Below are positions 35,243-47,880 of a DNA stretch of 64,000 nt, piece by piece. Origin of the DNA: Talinum fruticosum (taxonomy: Eukaryota > Streptophyta > Magnoliopsida > Caryophyllales > Talinaceae); NCBI GenBank assembly GCA_021018815.1, contig JAITYX010000003.1, positions 1,488,001-1,552,000 of the forward strand, written 5' to 3'. Below the pieces are notes generated by a model. That model was given only the letters and a program-made list of their open reading frames with translations. It had not been told where the DNA came from and made no database searches. The position numbers and the translations under genes were made by a program. Within the stretch, counting starts at the first letter, position 1. Every line of letters begins with the position of its first letter.

Positions 35243-36636
35243 GTCGGCTTTAGGAATAAAAACTAACAAAAATAAAATAAACAATTACTCTTCCAAACTT
35301 AGTATGGGAAAACTAATCTTGGAAGAGTTTAAAGAATGACTCCATTGGTCTAGAACCGAGAATCGAATTCGGGGCGAGGGTACGAAACATAGGGTTAAGC
35401 CCTTCCGTTCCGCCCGTCAAACAACGACCTTTACTAGTTTGAAAAGTGAGTTTAGATAACATATTAAATAAAAGCACACAACATAGTTAGATGTTCAAAT
35501 CATGCTAATGAAAGTAGTAAAAACAAATACGAAAAATGATAAATGAAAGAAATAAAGGAAGAAAGAAAAGCGAAAAGAAACGAAAGCCGAAATAAAAAAT
35601 TACAATGGGCGGGGAGAAATTTAAATGCGATATACTTTTGTCCACAATAAGAAATGTAGTAAAACATAAATAAATAAATCATCGCAAAGGTCGGATTGGT
35701 GCCCTCAGGTTGTCCCACTCGTTAATCTAGATCTTAGATCCGGATATGACAATGTGACAAGTGGTGAATTGGAAGGGGCTTTTTTGTGAGTTTTGAGTGT
35801 AGTTAAGGAAAACATTATATGCAATCAATGGAGGATTAGGGTTCAAATGTAGGAAGTATGATGGGGGTAGATCGAAAAGAAACCAAGAGATCGGAATATA
35901 GAGAGTTGCATTCGGTAGCTCTTAGTTAGGTTTCAGCGACATTTAGCATAGGAAATGGCTATATGCAAAATGAAAGCCTAAGCTCTCTATTTATAGGAGA
36001 GGGTTAGGTCACAAAATAACTTATGGTTTGGATTTAATCAGTCGTCTAGAACAAGGCATGAGCCGGCTATAAAATCACAAAAAAGTGGACCAAAATCAAA
36101 GGATAGAACTGGATCCCGGGATGGATGGCACCGGCCAAAACGACGTCATTTTGATCCTCCAACTTCTTCCGTGTTGCAGCGAGACTCTAGGCAAAACACA
36201 ATGTTTTAGATGAAATGAAACCCGTGTAGCGGGTCGGACATAAACGCAACGTTTGGTGCTTCGAGCATGAAACGTGGCACCGACTATACGACGACATTTT
36301 GATGTCTTTAGCTTCATGTCTTGGTTAGATGGTGGTGGTGAAAGGCCGTGTTTTAAGCCTTAAATCTCCCTGTACGTGGCGCCGGACTTCCGTTGACTCT
36401 AGAGGTTTGACCCAGGCTTGGACCATCCGAAAGAAAAGACTTTGTGGACTCGACCCAAGGCAAAAGACTATTTATTTGGTGCTAAAGGGTTTTTGTGGGT
36501 TACTAGCTTCCGTCACACCAATCAAATACCGTCCGTGATCCGAATCCTCAAAAAGGACTTGAGATTTCATCATCGGGCCTACAAAATAAATACAGGAATA
36601 AAAGAGATAAGAGATGACACATTTTAGGTGTCTATA
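35243..36636 (-). repeat. Putative LTR of an Ogre/Tat-type gypsy element
   Basis: On the minus strand the right border reads TATAGACACCTAAAATGTG, one base from the TGTAGACACC start common in plant gypsy LTRs. The left border is followed by TAGCGACTCC, close to the TGGCGACTCC primer site of Ogre-like elements. Downstream sequence toward 34985 would be the leader. No gag or pol is seen, and no second LTR was found, so this could be a fragment. Borders are tentative. Confidence 0.35.
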
Positions 36637-37264
36637 GTTAGCCCCGATTTGGCCGAGTCCGAAAGACGAAGGGTCAATGTAGACACTAAAGGATACTTAT
36701 CTCTTTTTGTGCATTGTTTCAAACATTTATTGTTGTGTAGTGTCCGGAATTGGTTGCTCGTCAAACCCGAGCTCCAAGACAAAGCTTGGACTTGATCGCT
36801 ATGTGTGCATTCTGAAGTCCGGTAAGAGAATCCCGAGCTTGGCTTGATCGAGCCTAAAGCTCGGTGAAATTTTGTGCTGAAACTTCGATCGTTCTTTGAT
36901 CTAAAGCTTGGCCTAATAATCTGCTGTACTAACATTTTTGTTAGTAGATAATCGTATTGATGAAAGTTTAGTATTTTATCTCGAATAATTCAATTGAAAA
37001 CAGTACTAAAAATCTGATCCGCAAAAGCCGACATGGTGGGTCCAAAAGCTCCACTTGCATACACATGGTGCCAAACGCCCACTTGCCATGCATAATGGGA
37101 CTTCACAAGCTAGGACTCGGAAAGCCGCCGCGATGGGACGCTACCGAGCCTCGTGGCCGTCGTCGGCCAACCATTGGCGGGGTTGGCCCCGTGCATCGCT
37201 AGATTCCCTTCTTGGTCTCCTCTTGATTTTTTGACTTTTATCTTGTGTGTTTGGCATGCCTTCG

Positions 37265-37285
37265 CCAAGTTTGTGTATAAAAAGG
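37265..37285 (+). promoter_or_regulatory. TATA-box candidate before the PMD-like gene
   Basis: TGTATAAAAAGGG lies about 135 bp upstream of the ATG at 37410 in an otherwise moderate-GC stretch, followed by a CT-rich leader. This is a good plant TATA match by eye; it is not proven. Confidence 0.45.
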
Positions 37286-37409
37286 GAGTTAGTATGTTCA
37301 TTTTGCACACTTCACTTACTCCTCTCTTGTTTTCTCTAGCTTTGCTCTTGTTGTGCTCTTGCTTTGTTCTTTGAGAAAACTAGTTGGTTTTCAAAACATC
37401 TCTCCAAAT

Positions 37410-39960
37410 ATGTCTAGAAGAAAGGCTCATGCAACCGGAAGGACTCGGGCTGAGAATTCGGTTCATGATAACTTCCTAAAGCGATAGTGGCTTCCCCATG
37501 ATGAATTGAGCCCAAAGGATCTCTTGGTGGAGGCCGAGAATCACGTACTTTACTTGCTATTACTCCATCGATAATATTGTTGGCTTAATATTCTATCTTT
37601 GCTCACTTGGAGTAGTACTTCCACTAAAAAATCTTGTTCGATTTTACAAAAGAATTTTATTCGCAGTAATGGGGCTATACCGAAGTTCATGGAGACATGT
37701 AGAGAAAGGAACGACCCTTTGGAAGACATCATGAATAATGTCGGGTTTGGTTCCCTTTTTATCACTTATAGTCATTTGTGTGACAAAAACGCGTGATACC
37801 ATTAGAGCTATTAGTGAGAATTTTTAGGATACAACTAACACTTTTCCTCTTCCTTTTGGTGAGATGACCATCACGCTTCTTGATTTTTCCATCTTGTTCG
37901 GTTCGGGCTTCTCGGGGAGCCTCTAGTCTACGAACGAAACTTGTACAAAAATCGGGACTATATACATCACATCTTCGGTCCCGTGGCTAATAGATTTCCT
38001 CAAGACAACTTCTTTAAATACAATCTTCTTTTTGATGCTTTTGAAAATGTCGAGTTTTGGACTCAACACACACCTCAACGAACAAGTCCGAGTCAAGCTT
38101 GCTTTCTTATTAAGCACATCCATTTTCTCCGACCAAGCTTCTAAGGTACATGTTCACTATTTGGTGAACTTGGCGGACCTAGATAAGATTAGAGAGCTTA
38201 ACTGGGGTGCACCCACTTACAATTGCCTCATAAGGGGTCTACGCTCCGGTGTGAGGCATACCAAGCCTCGAGAAGAACTTGACGAATTATCTTTCGCTGT
38301 GTGGCTTGTGGAAGATCATTGAGGTATGCTTCATCTCTTCTCTTATTTCCAAAATATTTTTATCTTGTATGGATAAAATATCTCACTTGTCTTTGCAAAA
38401 ATGTAATCGTGGCTATATGAATATTTCCCACGCCTTTTGCTCGGTTCAACGAATCACCCTTCATTCCCGACCTCTGTATCATGGGCTAAAATCTATCTTC
38501 GACGACCCAAAGCTCATGACCTAGGCTTCTTGAGGTCTGCTCTCAACTGTGTGGCTTTGATATGTCACCTTCTAGCTTTAAATTTGAGCCAAAATGCAAC
38601 CGGAAGAAAACTTGTTGATCGCCCAACTCGTTACCCCAGCCCATGGATTGTGCTTAGCCGGTGGGCACGGCCGTGGTGGCCGACGCCTATCATACGCAGA
38701 GCATTTGTGCCTAGTTTTTTACCCTTTTTGTCGTCTCCTTATGGGTCCCGTGTGTACAGGCCAATTTCCATCCATGGGTCCAACTTCAACTCCGTCCAAG
38801 TGTAGGCATTGCACGAGAATTGAGTGAGAGAAGGATCTTGTTTGAAGGCCCTTTCGAGTTTTGTTGGTACCTTGACGAGCGAGTCACTCCTCAAATCCGC
38901 CACAACACATGGCCTCCGTTCGTTCCTTACGACCCGCCTCAAACCATGTTTTATTTTCGCTCCCTTTCTCAATAGAAGCAAGAGGAAGTGACTACTAGGT
39001 ATCCTTATACCCAGTTCTTAAACTTGTATACATCTTATGCTCACCATTTGGGACAGATTGTGATCCGATTGGTGAGCCTTCATCTCTTCCTCCTTTTTGT
39101 GTAGTTGAATTTCGTGCATGGAAATTAACTTCATCTTATTGTAGCTTCTCCTGGAGGATATCCATATTCCAAGTCTTGATGTGGATGTCTCCTACCTTGG
39201 GAATCCCCATGTTATATAAGGATTCCGGATATTCTCGAAGAGGAGTGTGTGAGGCATCCTCTCCCTAAGAACTGGCAAGGAGTAAGAGTTTTACTGCTCT
39301 TTACTTTTAGTTGTGTGCTAAAAGTATCTTACTAATCTCCATTAAATCTTGTAGTATGACCAGGAGCAATCTCGGACCATGTCCATCGATTCCAATTCGC
39401 CCTTAGGGGTATCCAAGAGTTATTCTACTGGAAGACTTTCCAAACATTCCGAGTGAGTCTTTGTTAGTGTAAATGCTAACTTTTTTGAGCTTTTAGTGAA
39501 TGTGGTAATTGCTTTATCATTTTGTAGAGGCGTCGATCTAGGACGTCTTCATCAGGAGGTTTCCTTGGTGGCTTGGGAGCTCAAGCACATTCATTTAGCC
39601 AACAAATGCCCTCTCGGTGGTACAACTAGAGCATGCACTTCCCGACACTCTTCACGTCGCTTACATCATCGAAGTGCTTCAAGCGTGGTCTAGTTCTTTC
39701 GGGCCTAATTCTTCCGGTGTTGGGTCTAGCTTTTTGAAGATTGTATGGACATCCCACCTCTTCAAGCACTTGATCATCATGGAAACCCGATTGACTTCCA
39801 CCGGATGTCCTATAGCGGGCTTTCCCATGAAGCTTCCCAATCTCCTTGGGGTCATGGGGCCAATTCTTTACAAGCGGTACAGACGGTCGAGCTTTTCACA
39901 TCCATCTTAGAGGACTTAGGCAATTACCTCTTTGATGATGCTTCCGATGACGAATATTAG
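37410..39960 (+). pseudogene. Plant-mobile-domain (PMD)-like gene of transposon origin, decayed
   Basis: Starts MSRRKAHATGRTRAEN and has an in-frame stop after 23 codons. The clearest match is TNTFPLPFGEMTITLLDFS (near 37830-37890), the hallmark block of PMD proteins (HTFHLPCGEMTPTLQDV type), preceded by a NGAIPKFMETCRERN region and followed by LNEQVRVKLAFLLSTSIF and VHYLVNLADLDKIRELNWGA (38080-38210). The C-terminal reading MDIPPLQALDHHGNPIDF ends in an acidic SDDEY at 39960. Frame changes, stops and apparent intron-like breaks (for example near 38325) occur. PMD genes are carried by Mutator-like and gypsy elements in plants and include the domesticated MAIL/MAIN silencing factors. This copy looks transposon-borne and dead. 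Confidence 0.6.
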
Positions 39961-40297
39961 TCAATCCCTTGTAGGGTGCTTTTGTTTTTAATGTTTAATA
40001 TTTTGTGAAATTTTGACTCTATGCAATGAGATGAATGCAAGGACTCAATTCTAGAAATGCTTTCTTTTATGAATCTAATGTGAAAAATTCTTAAGGAAAA
40101 TGACAAAGACAAATCGAAAAAATTGCACAGCCCCTATTCCCCCAAAAGGAAATAATATAAAGGAAAGTAGGAACTTATAAGTGCATGGTCCAATATAGGG
40201 GTTGACCGAAATGGGCCTCGTAGCAAAACAAGAGTATGGCCCAAGGAATGCTTGGGCCAAAAAAGAGGGAGACCGGTCGGTTTGGCAGGTACCTACC
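39961..40297. other. Spacer between the PMD-like gene and the gag-like reading frame
   Basis: No gene supported. It contains a CT-poor, A-rich tract and TTGGGCC-type motifs (CCCAAGGAATGCTTGGGCC, 40238-40256, an imperfect hairpin). Confidence 0.35.
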
Positions 40298-40433
40298 ATG
40301 CATGAGATCGAGGCACCGATGGTCTTCGATGGTGTGGCGCAAGAGGACTCGAACCCGGAAACTACTACAAATTAGACCCTCCGTCTGGATACTAAAAATC
40401 ATGTCTTCTAAACCTTTATTTATAATTTCTTCA
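40298..40433 (+). pseudogene. N-terminal part of a gag-like (DUF7745-like) ORF, split by the copia element
   Basis: Starts MHEIEAPMVFDGVAQEDSNP and continues, with stops TAG and TAA, to IYNFF just before the copia 3' LTR. The frame continues exactly at 54941 once the copia element and one target duplication are removed (IYNFF + EKQILRKFLDAF). The start codon is the first ATG in this frame and is not proven. Confidence 0.6.
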
Positions 40434-42022
40434 TGAAGGTTTGCTCGGAGAGAGTCTCGAGTCACCCTAGAGGGGGTGAATAGGGTGATGGAGGATTTTC
40501 GTAGAAATCCAAACTCTTTTACAAAAGTAAAGACAAAAACAGATTCTGAGTCAAAAGCTTAGTCGAAAGGTATGGACTCGAAATGCTATAAAGAGTACAT
40601 AAGCAAATTAAGCTAAAGCATTGAGGCCGTCCGAGTCTAGAATGAACTCGGAAAGTGAACACTCGGAGATTACGTGGAAACCCTCTTGGGTCAGAAAACC
40701 ACGGACCGTGCTAGTCTAAGCACGAAGTCAAATCCACTATTTTGAGTCCACAAAATACCGTAGATCGATCGAACCCGAGTTGCTCCGTTAGACAACTCTT
40801 TACAAGTTTTCCTAGACTCGAAATTCCCTTATCCGATCTAGTACTTCCTAACCGAGATAACCCTTACAGCTAGGGACAACTAAGCTGAGTTAACCTTTAT
40901 AGCTTAGTCAAGGGACCTTACTCGGAAAGTAAGAAAGTGTTTGTAAATAAGTACAAGACCTTACAACTCGAAGGTAATGAATTACGAGTGGGAGTTGTAA
41001 GTAGAAGATTGAGAGTAAATAAATGACTTTTCTCAAGTACGTGTATTAACAATAGGTTCGACAATCTTCAAGTCTTGTGAGTTGGCTTCTATTTATAGAT
41101 GACCAGGCGAGTAGGCGTTATCTCCATCTGCAGACCGAGTGTCCTTTGTGACCGTTGATAAGGGCTTTCGAGTCACTCGGAAAGTATCCGTTGTGATATG
41201 AACGTTGGGCAACGGTTTAACTCTCTTAGAAGTCCCAAAACCACTGGCGGTGTCTTGAAGGATAAGGTGGAAACCACCGTTAAGCTTAGCGTTTCGGTTT
41301 TCCAAATTTGGAAACAGACAACCCCGACACAATCTTCCGGGAGTGGGACAGAGAAGAGGAAAAGTCATGTCTCGCTGGTGATTTGACGTTTTGAAGCCGG
41401 TTACTTTTGTAATTCAAAAAGTGTATCCTCGTTTGAATAACCTACAAAAGTAAATCAAATTTTGGTTCTCAAAGTATAAAATACTTTGGTCCACGATTAG
41501 ACACGAGATAATAATATAATTAAGATAATTAAGTCGATCATTATCCGAATCGGAAAAGGAATGGAATTTTCCGAGTCTAATATCCATGAAACTCAAAATT
41601 CCATCGGAGTTAGTCTAAGCGAAGAATCAAGTTACATAAAGAATGTCGAGTGAAATAACATGATATAGACAAAGCAAGATTCGGACTATAAGCGTTGACT
41701 CCAACAAAATAGAACTTATAACATGAAGTCGGATCCGAATGAGATAAAGCGAAATACTAGTCTATTCAAGCATGCAATATATCTAAGTGATGAGGGACTC
41801 GGAACCGAGTGAGATACGCATATCTGTTTTCCGAGTCACACAGAGACAAGCAAGAATACGAGAAGTAAATGCTATATCACTTAGAAAATATGCTTTATTA
41901 CTTCATAAAAGTTTCTAGGGATCGGAGAATGCCTTGGAATCAAAACTCTATACTTAAGAAGTTCTTATACCCGATTCTTTCGATACAACTCGGAAATGTG
42001 TTGGGCAGTGTCCGAGTCTTCA
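40434..42022 (-). repeat. 3' LTR of the Sirevirus element, 1589 bp
   Basis: Minus strand: begins TGAAGACTCGGACAC at 42022 and ends GCAAACCTTCA at 40434. Collinear with 52391-54936 apart from small changes and the absence of the Mutator-like insertion. Confidence 0.92.
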
Positions 42023-42035
42023 ATCTCCCCTTTTT
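42023..42035 (-). promoter_or_regulatory. Polypurine tract of the Sirevirus element
   Basis: AAAAAGGGGAGAT on the minus strand, directly before the 3' LTR start TGAAGACTC. This is the plus-strand priming site. Confidence 0.88.
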
Positions 42036-42399
42036 AATGAAAGGCATTCCATAGTTAGACAGAAACTTTGTTAGTGAAAAAGATCTGCTTTTGGATAGTA
42101 AAGCAAGCTTAATGTATCGGAGCAAAAGAAATATGCTTAACAATGAAATAATGTTAACTCGTAAATGGTTGCTATAAACACGAGATAGAATTGAAGAGAA
42201 AGCATTAATTCATTGAAATTAAATAGAGTACACAGATTGAGAGGGAAAGCTCCCCTAAAAAAGACAACAAGTTTTTGTGACTCTATTTCTCCCCCTTGCC
42301 TTTCAGTGAAAAACAACAAAGAAAGTGGGAAGAAAAGAACAATTAGTACAAGTTTGATGTCCGGACAAAAGAAAGAAGTAAAAATCTCTCGAAAGAAGA

Positions 42400-44077
42400 A
42401 GAATCTAGCAGATCGTGGAATTATGACTCGGTGCATGGCGCCTACGAGGGAAAGGGGGATGCCCGAGTGGAAGCGGAGGGCTTGGAGGTACGCCGGCGCT
42501 AGTAGGATCTTGACGATGTGCTTGAGCGCGGCAGAGGAGAACCAGGATCGTCGTTAAGGGCTCGGCTCCGAGTGGTCGACCCGTAACTAGAGGATCTAGG
42601 GGTTCCTCCCTGTGGACCTCGGTAGGCTGGAGGGTGCCGCTCGATCCGTCCTGCTGGTGCAGCGAGGTCTTCGACCCACTCGGACTACCGTCCGAGCCGA
42701 GTACTGCTATTTGAGCTTGAGGAGCGACTCGACCCTCAGCCAGTTCCCACAGCCTTCTTCCGTGTGTTCCACCCCTTGCCCGGATGGAGCCGCCTCAGCC
42801 CGCAGCTCCTCGGCGTCTGTCGCTTCGTTGTCTCGCTTCTTCTTCCTCCCCGCTGTTTGAGGAGGTCGGACCTAGGCTCGAAGACGCTTCGAAGAGTCCG
42901 AGTCGCCACGGTCCCGACCCGCCTTGGACCTTCTCTCTCCGAGGAGCTCGACCGGCTCCTTCGCTCCTTCACCAACTCCCTCATCTCAAGAACCAATGTT
43001 TGCTTGCTCTCGGATTTGGGATTGGGTGGTTTTTGGTGGATGAACAAAGACCGATATACGAGACTTGAAAGAGCCGAGCAGGTCCTTAAAATTAGAGGAC
43101 ACAAATCGATTTTGTCCATGAAAACGGGGACAAAATAGCGGAGAGAGATTTTGAGGCACTGATGTGGAAGCACCAACAGGTGGGGCAGGAGAGAGAGAGG
43201 GGTTTTTTTCCGAGTCCGAGGCGGAGAAGGAGGCCTCGGCTACGAGTTGTGCACCCGGACACCGAGGTTGAGTTTCCTGGTATCCGTACCCTGGAGTTCC
43301 TTCTTGCCGACAACAACGGCGGCCTCGGACACAACATTGGGGTCCGAGGGGAGAGGAACCTTGAATTGTTTAAAAACAAGGGTGAGAAGACCACTCGAAG
43401 GGAAGGGAGGTGTTCTTCTTGTTTTGGAGTTGAGCTGACACAGCTGCCATCCGCTCAATTATTGAGGGAAATGGTCTACTTCATAGCCCTCAAGAATGTC
43501 AAAAGGGATTTGAGGTGCTTGGAGTTGGGGTTCTCCTTGCTGGAATGCTTGAGAGAAAAAGGTTCTCATCGGCGAAAGCTACGAAGTTGTGCTTCGACTT
43601 CAACCGAGTCACCGAAAAGTTTTTCTATGACTCGGGGAACTCTTTAGCGTATTATTCAAAGAAGTCGTCGGCAACTTCGAGTGAAGGGAATAGGGTTGTT
43701 GTTCAAGAAAAGAGAGGAAACCTTGAACAGGCGGTGGAGGAGAGAGGTGTTGATGCGAACAGTCACATTCCGAACTCTAGAGGTTAGGACACCTTCGAGT
43801 GAGTGAGGTGAGTGTAAAACTCGAAACGAGTTCGGGATAGATGAACTCGCTGAAACAAAGAAAGTTATACGCTCCGGTGGTTTGAATGTAAGCCAACCAA
43901 GAAAATTTGGTTGTAGAGAAGAACTTGTCATCCAGCGCGAGATGCTTGGGTGACAATGGGTTTAGAGGGGTTGAGCTTTACGGGTTTTGGAGTGAGGCTT
44001 TTGGAGGAGGAAGAGACTCGAAAGTCCGGATGATTACCTCTCTTAGGCATTTTGAGTATGAGAAAGAAAGATGAAAC
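42400..44077 (-). pseudogene. Envelope-like / extra ORF of the Sirevirus element
   Basis: Located between pol and the PPT, where some Sireviruses carry an envelope-like gene. It starts MPKRGNHPDFRVSSSSK at about 44051. A later block (FEFYTHLTHSEGVLTSRVRN, about 43730-43830) resembles the EFYANL...V.VRG pattern of the plant 'putative plant transposon protein' family found in such ORFs. The downstream part is Ser/Arg/Pro-rich and broken by stops and frameshifts. Whether these ORFs ever act as envelopes is not established. Function here is lost. Confidence 0.5.
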
Positions 44078-44779
44078 TTTACGAGAAAGAGAAGAGAAGA
44101 GTAGGTAGACGAGAGCAAAAGAAAAGGAGTAGAAGAAAGAGATGAGAGTAGTCGAACTTACTTGAGATGAACTCTTTCGTTGCTTGAAGAAGTTCAAAGA
44201 TAACTGTGTACATAGAAAGCTTCCGTAAAAGTTTTGTTTGAGAGAGAGATGAAATGTAAAGTATCGAGACGAAGATGAATAGGTGCTATTTATAGAAGAA
44301 ATACACGCCCGTCAACTATCCATTAAGTATAACTCCGTTCGACTCGGCTTGTTCATCGGTCATCGTAGACCGGTGTGACCGTTCTCTTCTCAACGGTTAA
44401 GATTCTAGCAGTTTGAGATCCATGGCTAGCGTCCGATCACAACGCCCAAGAGAGAGAGAGAAAAAGATTTTGAAAATATATTCGAACTTCTCCACCGATC
44501 AAGAGATGAATTCGGAAAATTTGAAGTCCAAATTTTTCTCGACGTTTGAGTATGACTCGGAATGGTTTTCGAGTGACTCGAAACTAAAAATACTTAATAA
44601 CTACTAACCCAAGTATCACTAGATCAACCGAGCTAATGGTTATTAATAAATTGGAAACACATAACACATAATCATGCAATGAGATTATCACAAAGATAGC
44701 ACACGATTACGCATTTAACATACCAAGCTCATTCCGAATAAAACAAAGCCGATCTTCACTAAGAGGCTTAGTAAAGATA

Positions 44780-46140
44780 TCAGCTAATTGAAGATTAGGA
44801 GGGATGAATTCAAGTTCAATATCACCTTTCTCGGAATGGTCTCTGAAGAAATGATACCGACCTTAATATGTTTTGTCTTCGAGTGCTTGAACTGGATTCT
44901 TGGTGATGCTTATTGCACTCGATTGTCACACTTGATTGGAGCAGATTTGAAGGAAAGTCCAAGATCTCTCAAGTGTTGCTTTATCCAGAGAATCGAGCGC
45001 AACATGCTCCAGCTGCAATATACTCGGGTTCGGTGAGTTGATAGAGCTACGAGTTACGCTTCTTTGAGTGCCAAGATATTAGGGATTGACCCAGAAATTG
45101 ACAAGCTCCGAAGTGCTCTTTCGATCAACTTTGTATCCGGCATAGTCCGCATCCGAGTATCCGGTGAGAGTCGGTTACGAGTCTCTTGAGTACCGAGACC
45201 TAAGTTACGAGTTCCTGCAAGATATCTGAATATTCTCTTCATCGCGAGTGAGATGTGATTCTTTCGGATTAGCTTGAAATCTTGCCCATAAACAAACACT
45301 GAACATTATATCTGGCCGGCTGGAAGTAAGATATAGCAACGATCCAATCATACCTCGATAGAGTTTCGATCTATTGCTTTACCTTTCTCGTCCGAGTCAA
45401 GCTTTATCATCTGCTTGCTCATGGGTGTAGATGTGTGCTTTGCATCTTGAAGTTTGTATTTCTTCAGCGGCTCCTTGATATACTTGGATTGATGAACGTA
45501 GATCCCATCTTTATCTTGTTTGATTTGTAAACCAAGGAAGAAATTGAGTTCTCCCATCATACTCATTTGGAATTCTCGACACATCAACTCGGAAAATTCT
45601 CGACACGAGATATTCATTAGTAGCTCCAAAGATAATATCATCAACATAGATTTGAACAATAAGGAAATCTTTCCCCTTGGTTCTTATAAAGAGAGTCTTG
45701 TCGATCTGACCTCTTTTGAAATTATTTTGAACCAAGAAATTGCTCGAGTCTTTCATACCAAGCTCGAGGAGCTTCTTTAAGACCATAGAGAGCCTTTTGA
45801 AGTTTGAAAACATGATCTGGAAATTCCGAGTTTTCAAAACCCGGAGGTTGCTTGACATAGACTTCCTCTTCAATAAAACCATTGAGAAATGCACACTTAA
45901 CATCCATTTGATATAATTTAATATGCATGCTTGGATGCAAATGCCAACAATATTATAATAGCTTCGATTACGGCAATAGGTGCAAAGGTTTCCCCACAAT
46001 CAATTCCTTCTTCTTGATTGTAACCTTGAGCCACAAGTCTAGCCTTATTTCTAATTACCACTCCACCCTCATCCAGTTTGTTTTTGAAAACCCATTTGGT
46101 TCCTATAGCTGGGTGGTCGGAAGGTCGGTTGGTCAAAGTC
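44780..46140 (-). pseudogene. Sirevirus reverse transcriptase and RNase H
   Basis: RT begins DHPAIGTKWVFKNKLDEGG, VIRNKARLVAQGYNQEEGID, then [39 protein letters not shown], the catalytic IYVDDIIFGAT (near 45637-45655), and MMGELNFFLGLQIKQDKDGI. RNase H remnants follow: AMKRIFRYLAGTRNLGLGTQ and a decayed DADYAGYKVDRKS region. Several frameshifts (near 45930, 45720, 45650). The YVDD motif is intact but the frame is not. A close relative lies at 60541-61925. Confidence 0.92.
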
Positions 46141-46699
46141 TAGACTTGGTTTCTTTCTAATTAATTGAGTTCCTCTTGCATGGCCTCTACCCATTTAGGT
46201 TCATTTAGGGCCTCTAGTGCATTTTGGGTTCGAGTTAATGAAATGAATGCAATGAATGCACATAGATTTTGAAGAGAGGAACGAGTTCTTACCCCACTTG
46301 TTGATATCGAGATATTATGTTTTCTAGTGGGTGACTAGAAGTAAACTTGAATGCTTTACCGGTTCTCCGATTCACAAGATTTGTCGGCTGAGCTACTCGA
46401 TCTTCGAAGCTTGTTACGAGTGATCTTCTTCATTAGCTTGTTCGTTACGAGTGAGCTCTTGAGTTGTCTCATTACGAGTCACTTCATTCCGAGTGACTTC
46501 ATTACGAGCTGGTTGAGTTTGAGTCTTTGTAGACTCGGTTTCATCATCTTCTCTGCTGAGCTTCAACTACGAGTAAGAAGACTCGCTTGGTTTTCCTATT
46601 CAAGCTCATCAAACATAACGTGGATGCTCTCTTCCACTTTATTAGTCTTCTTATTGAAAATACGATAAGCTTTGTTGTGAGAAGTGTAACCCCAGAAAA

Positions 46700-47480
46700 A
46701 TACCTTCATCCGACCAGAGCATCAAACTTGGTCGGGTGATCCTTACCATTGTTGTGAACGAAACACTTACATCCAAATGGTTTGAAATAGGAAATATTTG
46801 GTTTCTTCCCCTTGTAGAGCTCATAAGGTGTTTTCTTCAATATGGGTTTGATAAGGCATCTATTCAAAGTATAGTTGGCTGTGTTGACTGCCTCGGCCCA
46901 TAAATAGTAAGGCAAGTTGTGCTCAATCATCATAGTCCTTGCTATTTCTTCAAGGGTTCGATTCTTTCTCTCCACTACTCCATTTTGTTGAGGAGTTCTT
47001 GGTGCTGAGAAGTTGTGAGAGATGCCATTTTTGTCATAAAACTCGAGAATTCCGAGTAATCAAACTCTCTTCCATGGTCGGTTCGATTCTCCGAATCTGA
47101 GTCCGAGACTCAACTTGGATTTTTCTACGAGCTTGCTTGAACTCCTTGAATGCTTCATTTTTGTGCTTAAGAAAACACACCCAGGTAAATCATGAATAAT
47201 CATCAATAATAACAAAGATATATGATTTACCTCCGAGACTCTTAATAGGGATTTCACCACATAAGTCCATATGCAGTAGCTCAAGCACTTTGGATGTGGA
47301 AACCATCTTCGAGAGATTTGAATGAGGATCGACTTGTTTCCCTCTTGTGCATGCTTCACAAACTTTATCCTTCTCAAAAGCGCAGTTGAGGTAAACCCCT
47401 AACCGGACCATGAGACGCCAACTTTTTGATAGTATGCATGCTAATATGGCCTAATCTACGATGCCATGTCCATGAGTCAT
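46700..47480 (-). pseudogene. Sirevirus integrase
   Basis: The zinc-binding end has VCEACTRGKQ (near 47350) after a decayed HxxxH part (47400-47470). The core includes VLELLHMDLCGEIPIKSLGG and YIFVIIDDYS, followed by ERKNRTLEEIARTMMIEHNL, YYLWAEAVNTANYTLNRC and TPYELYKGKKPN. This is a plant copia integrase. Frameshifts between the two halves (about 47180-46980) remove the DDE context. Confidence 0.9.
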
Positions 47481-47499
47481 CATGAAGAGATGCTTTTAA

Positions 47500-47880
47500 G
47501 CAAGATAAATTCTGACTCGGGTCGAAAGAGGAATAATATAAGTGTTACCTAATCTTTTACCCGAAAGCTTGATCTCTTTGGTTGTAATATCCGAAATGTA
47601 GCAGTTGGTCCGAGTGAATCTTACCTCTTGACCTTTATCGCACGATTGAGAGATGCTTGAGCGGATTGTACTTTAATCCTTTGACCAGATAAACTGGGTG
47701 ACCAGATTGCATCCTTTTCTAATCTTGCCTATCCCAACTATCTTTCCTTTGCTATCATCTCCAAACATGACCTTTCCTCCTTTATGTTTTTCCAACTCGA
47801 AAAAAGTCTTACGTCTCCGGACATGTGGCGTGAGCACCCACTGTCAAGGTACCAGTGACCTTTTGATCTCTTTTGAGTGA
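47500..47880 (-). pseudogene. Sirevirus protease
   Basis: Contains GHWYLDSGCSRHMSGD (near 47820-47870), the characteristic Sirevirus protease block with DSG active site, then in another frame HKGGKVMFGDDSKGKIVGIG. Preceded by KVIQIWVPK at about 47970-48000, the usual segment between gag and protease. Confidence 0.85.

Noticed and set aside
40236..40256. Hairpin around CCCAAGGAATGCTTGGGCC as a terminator or microRNA precursor
   Set aside because: The stem is short (six or seven pairs) and no longer pairing surrounds it.
42736..43647. Overlapping plus- and minus-strand frames up to 161 codons
   Set aside because: They are shadows of the decayed envelope-like region and its Ser/Arg-rich composition; only the minus-strand reading fits the element's layout.
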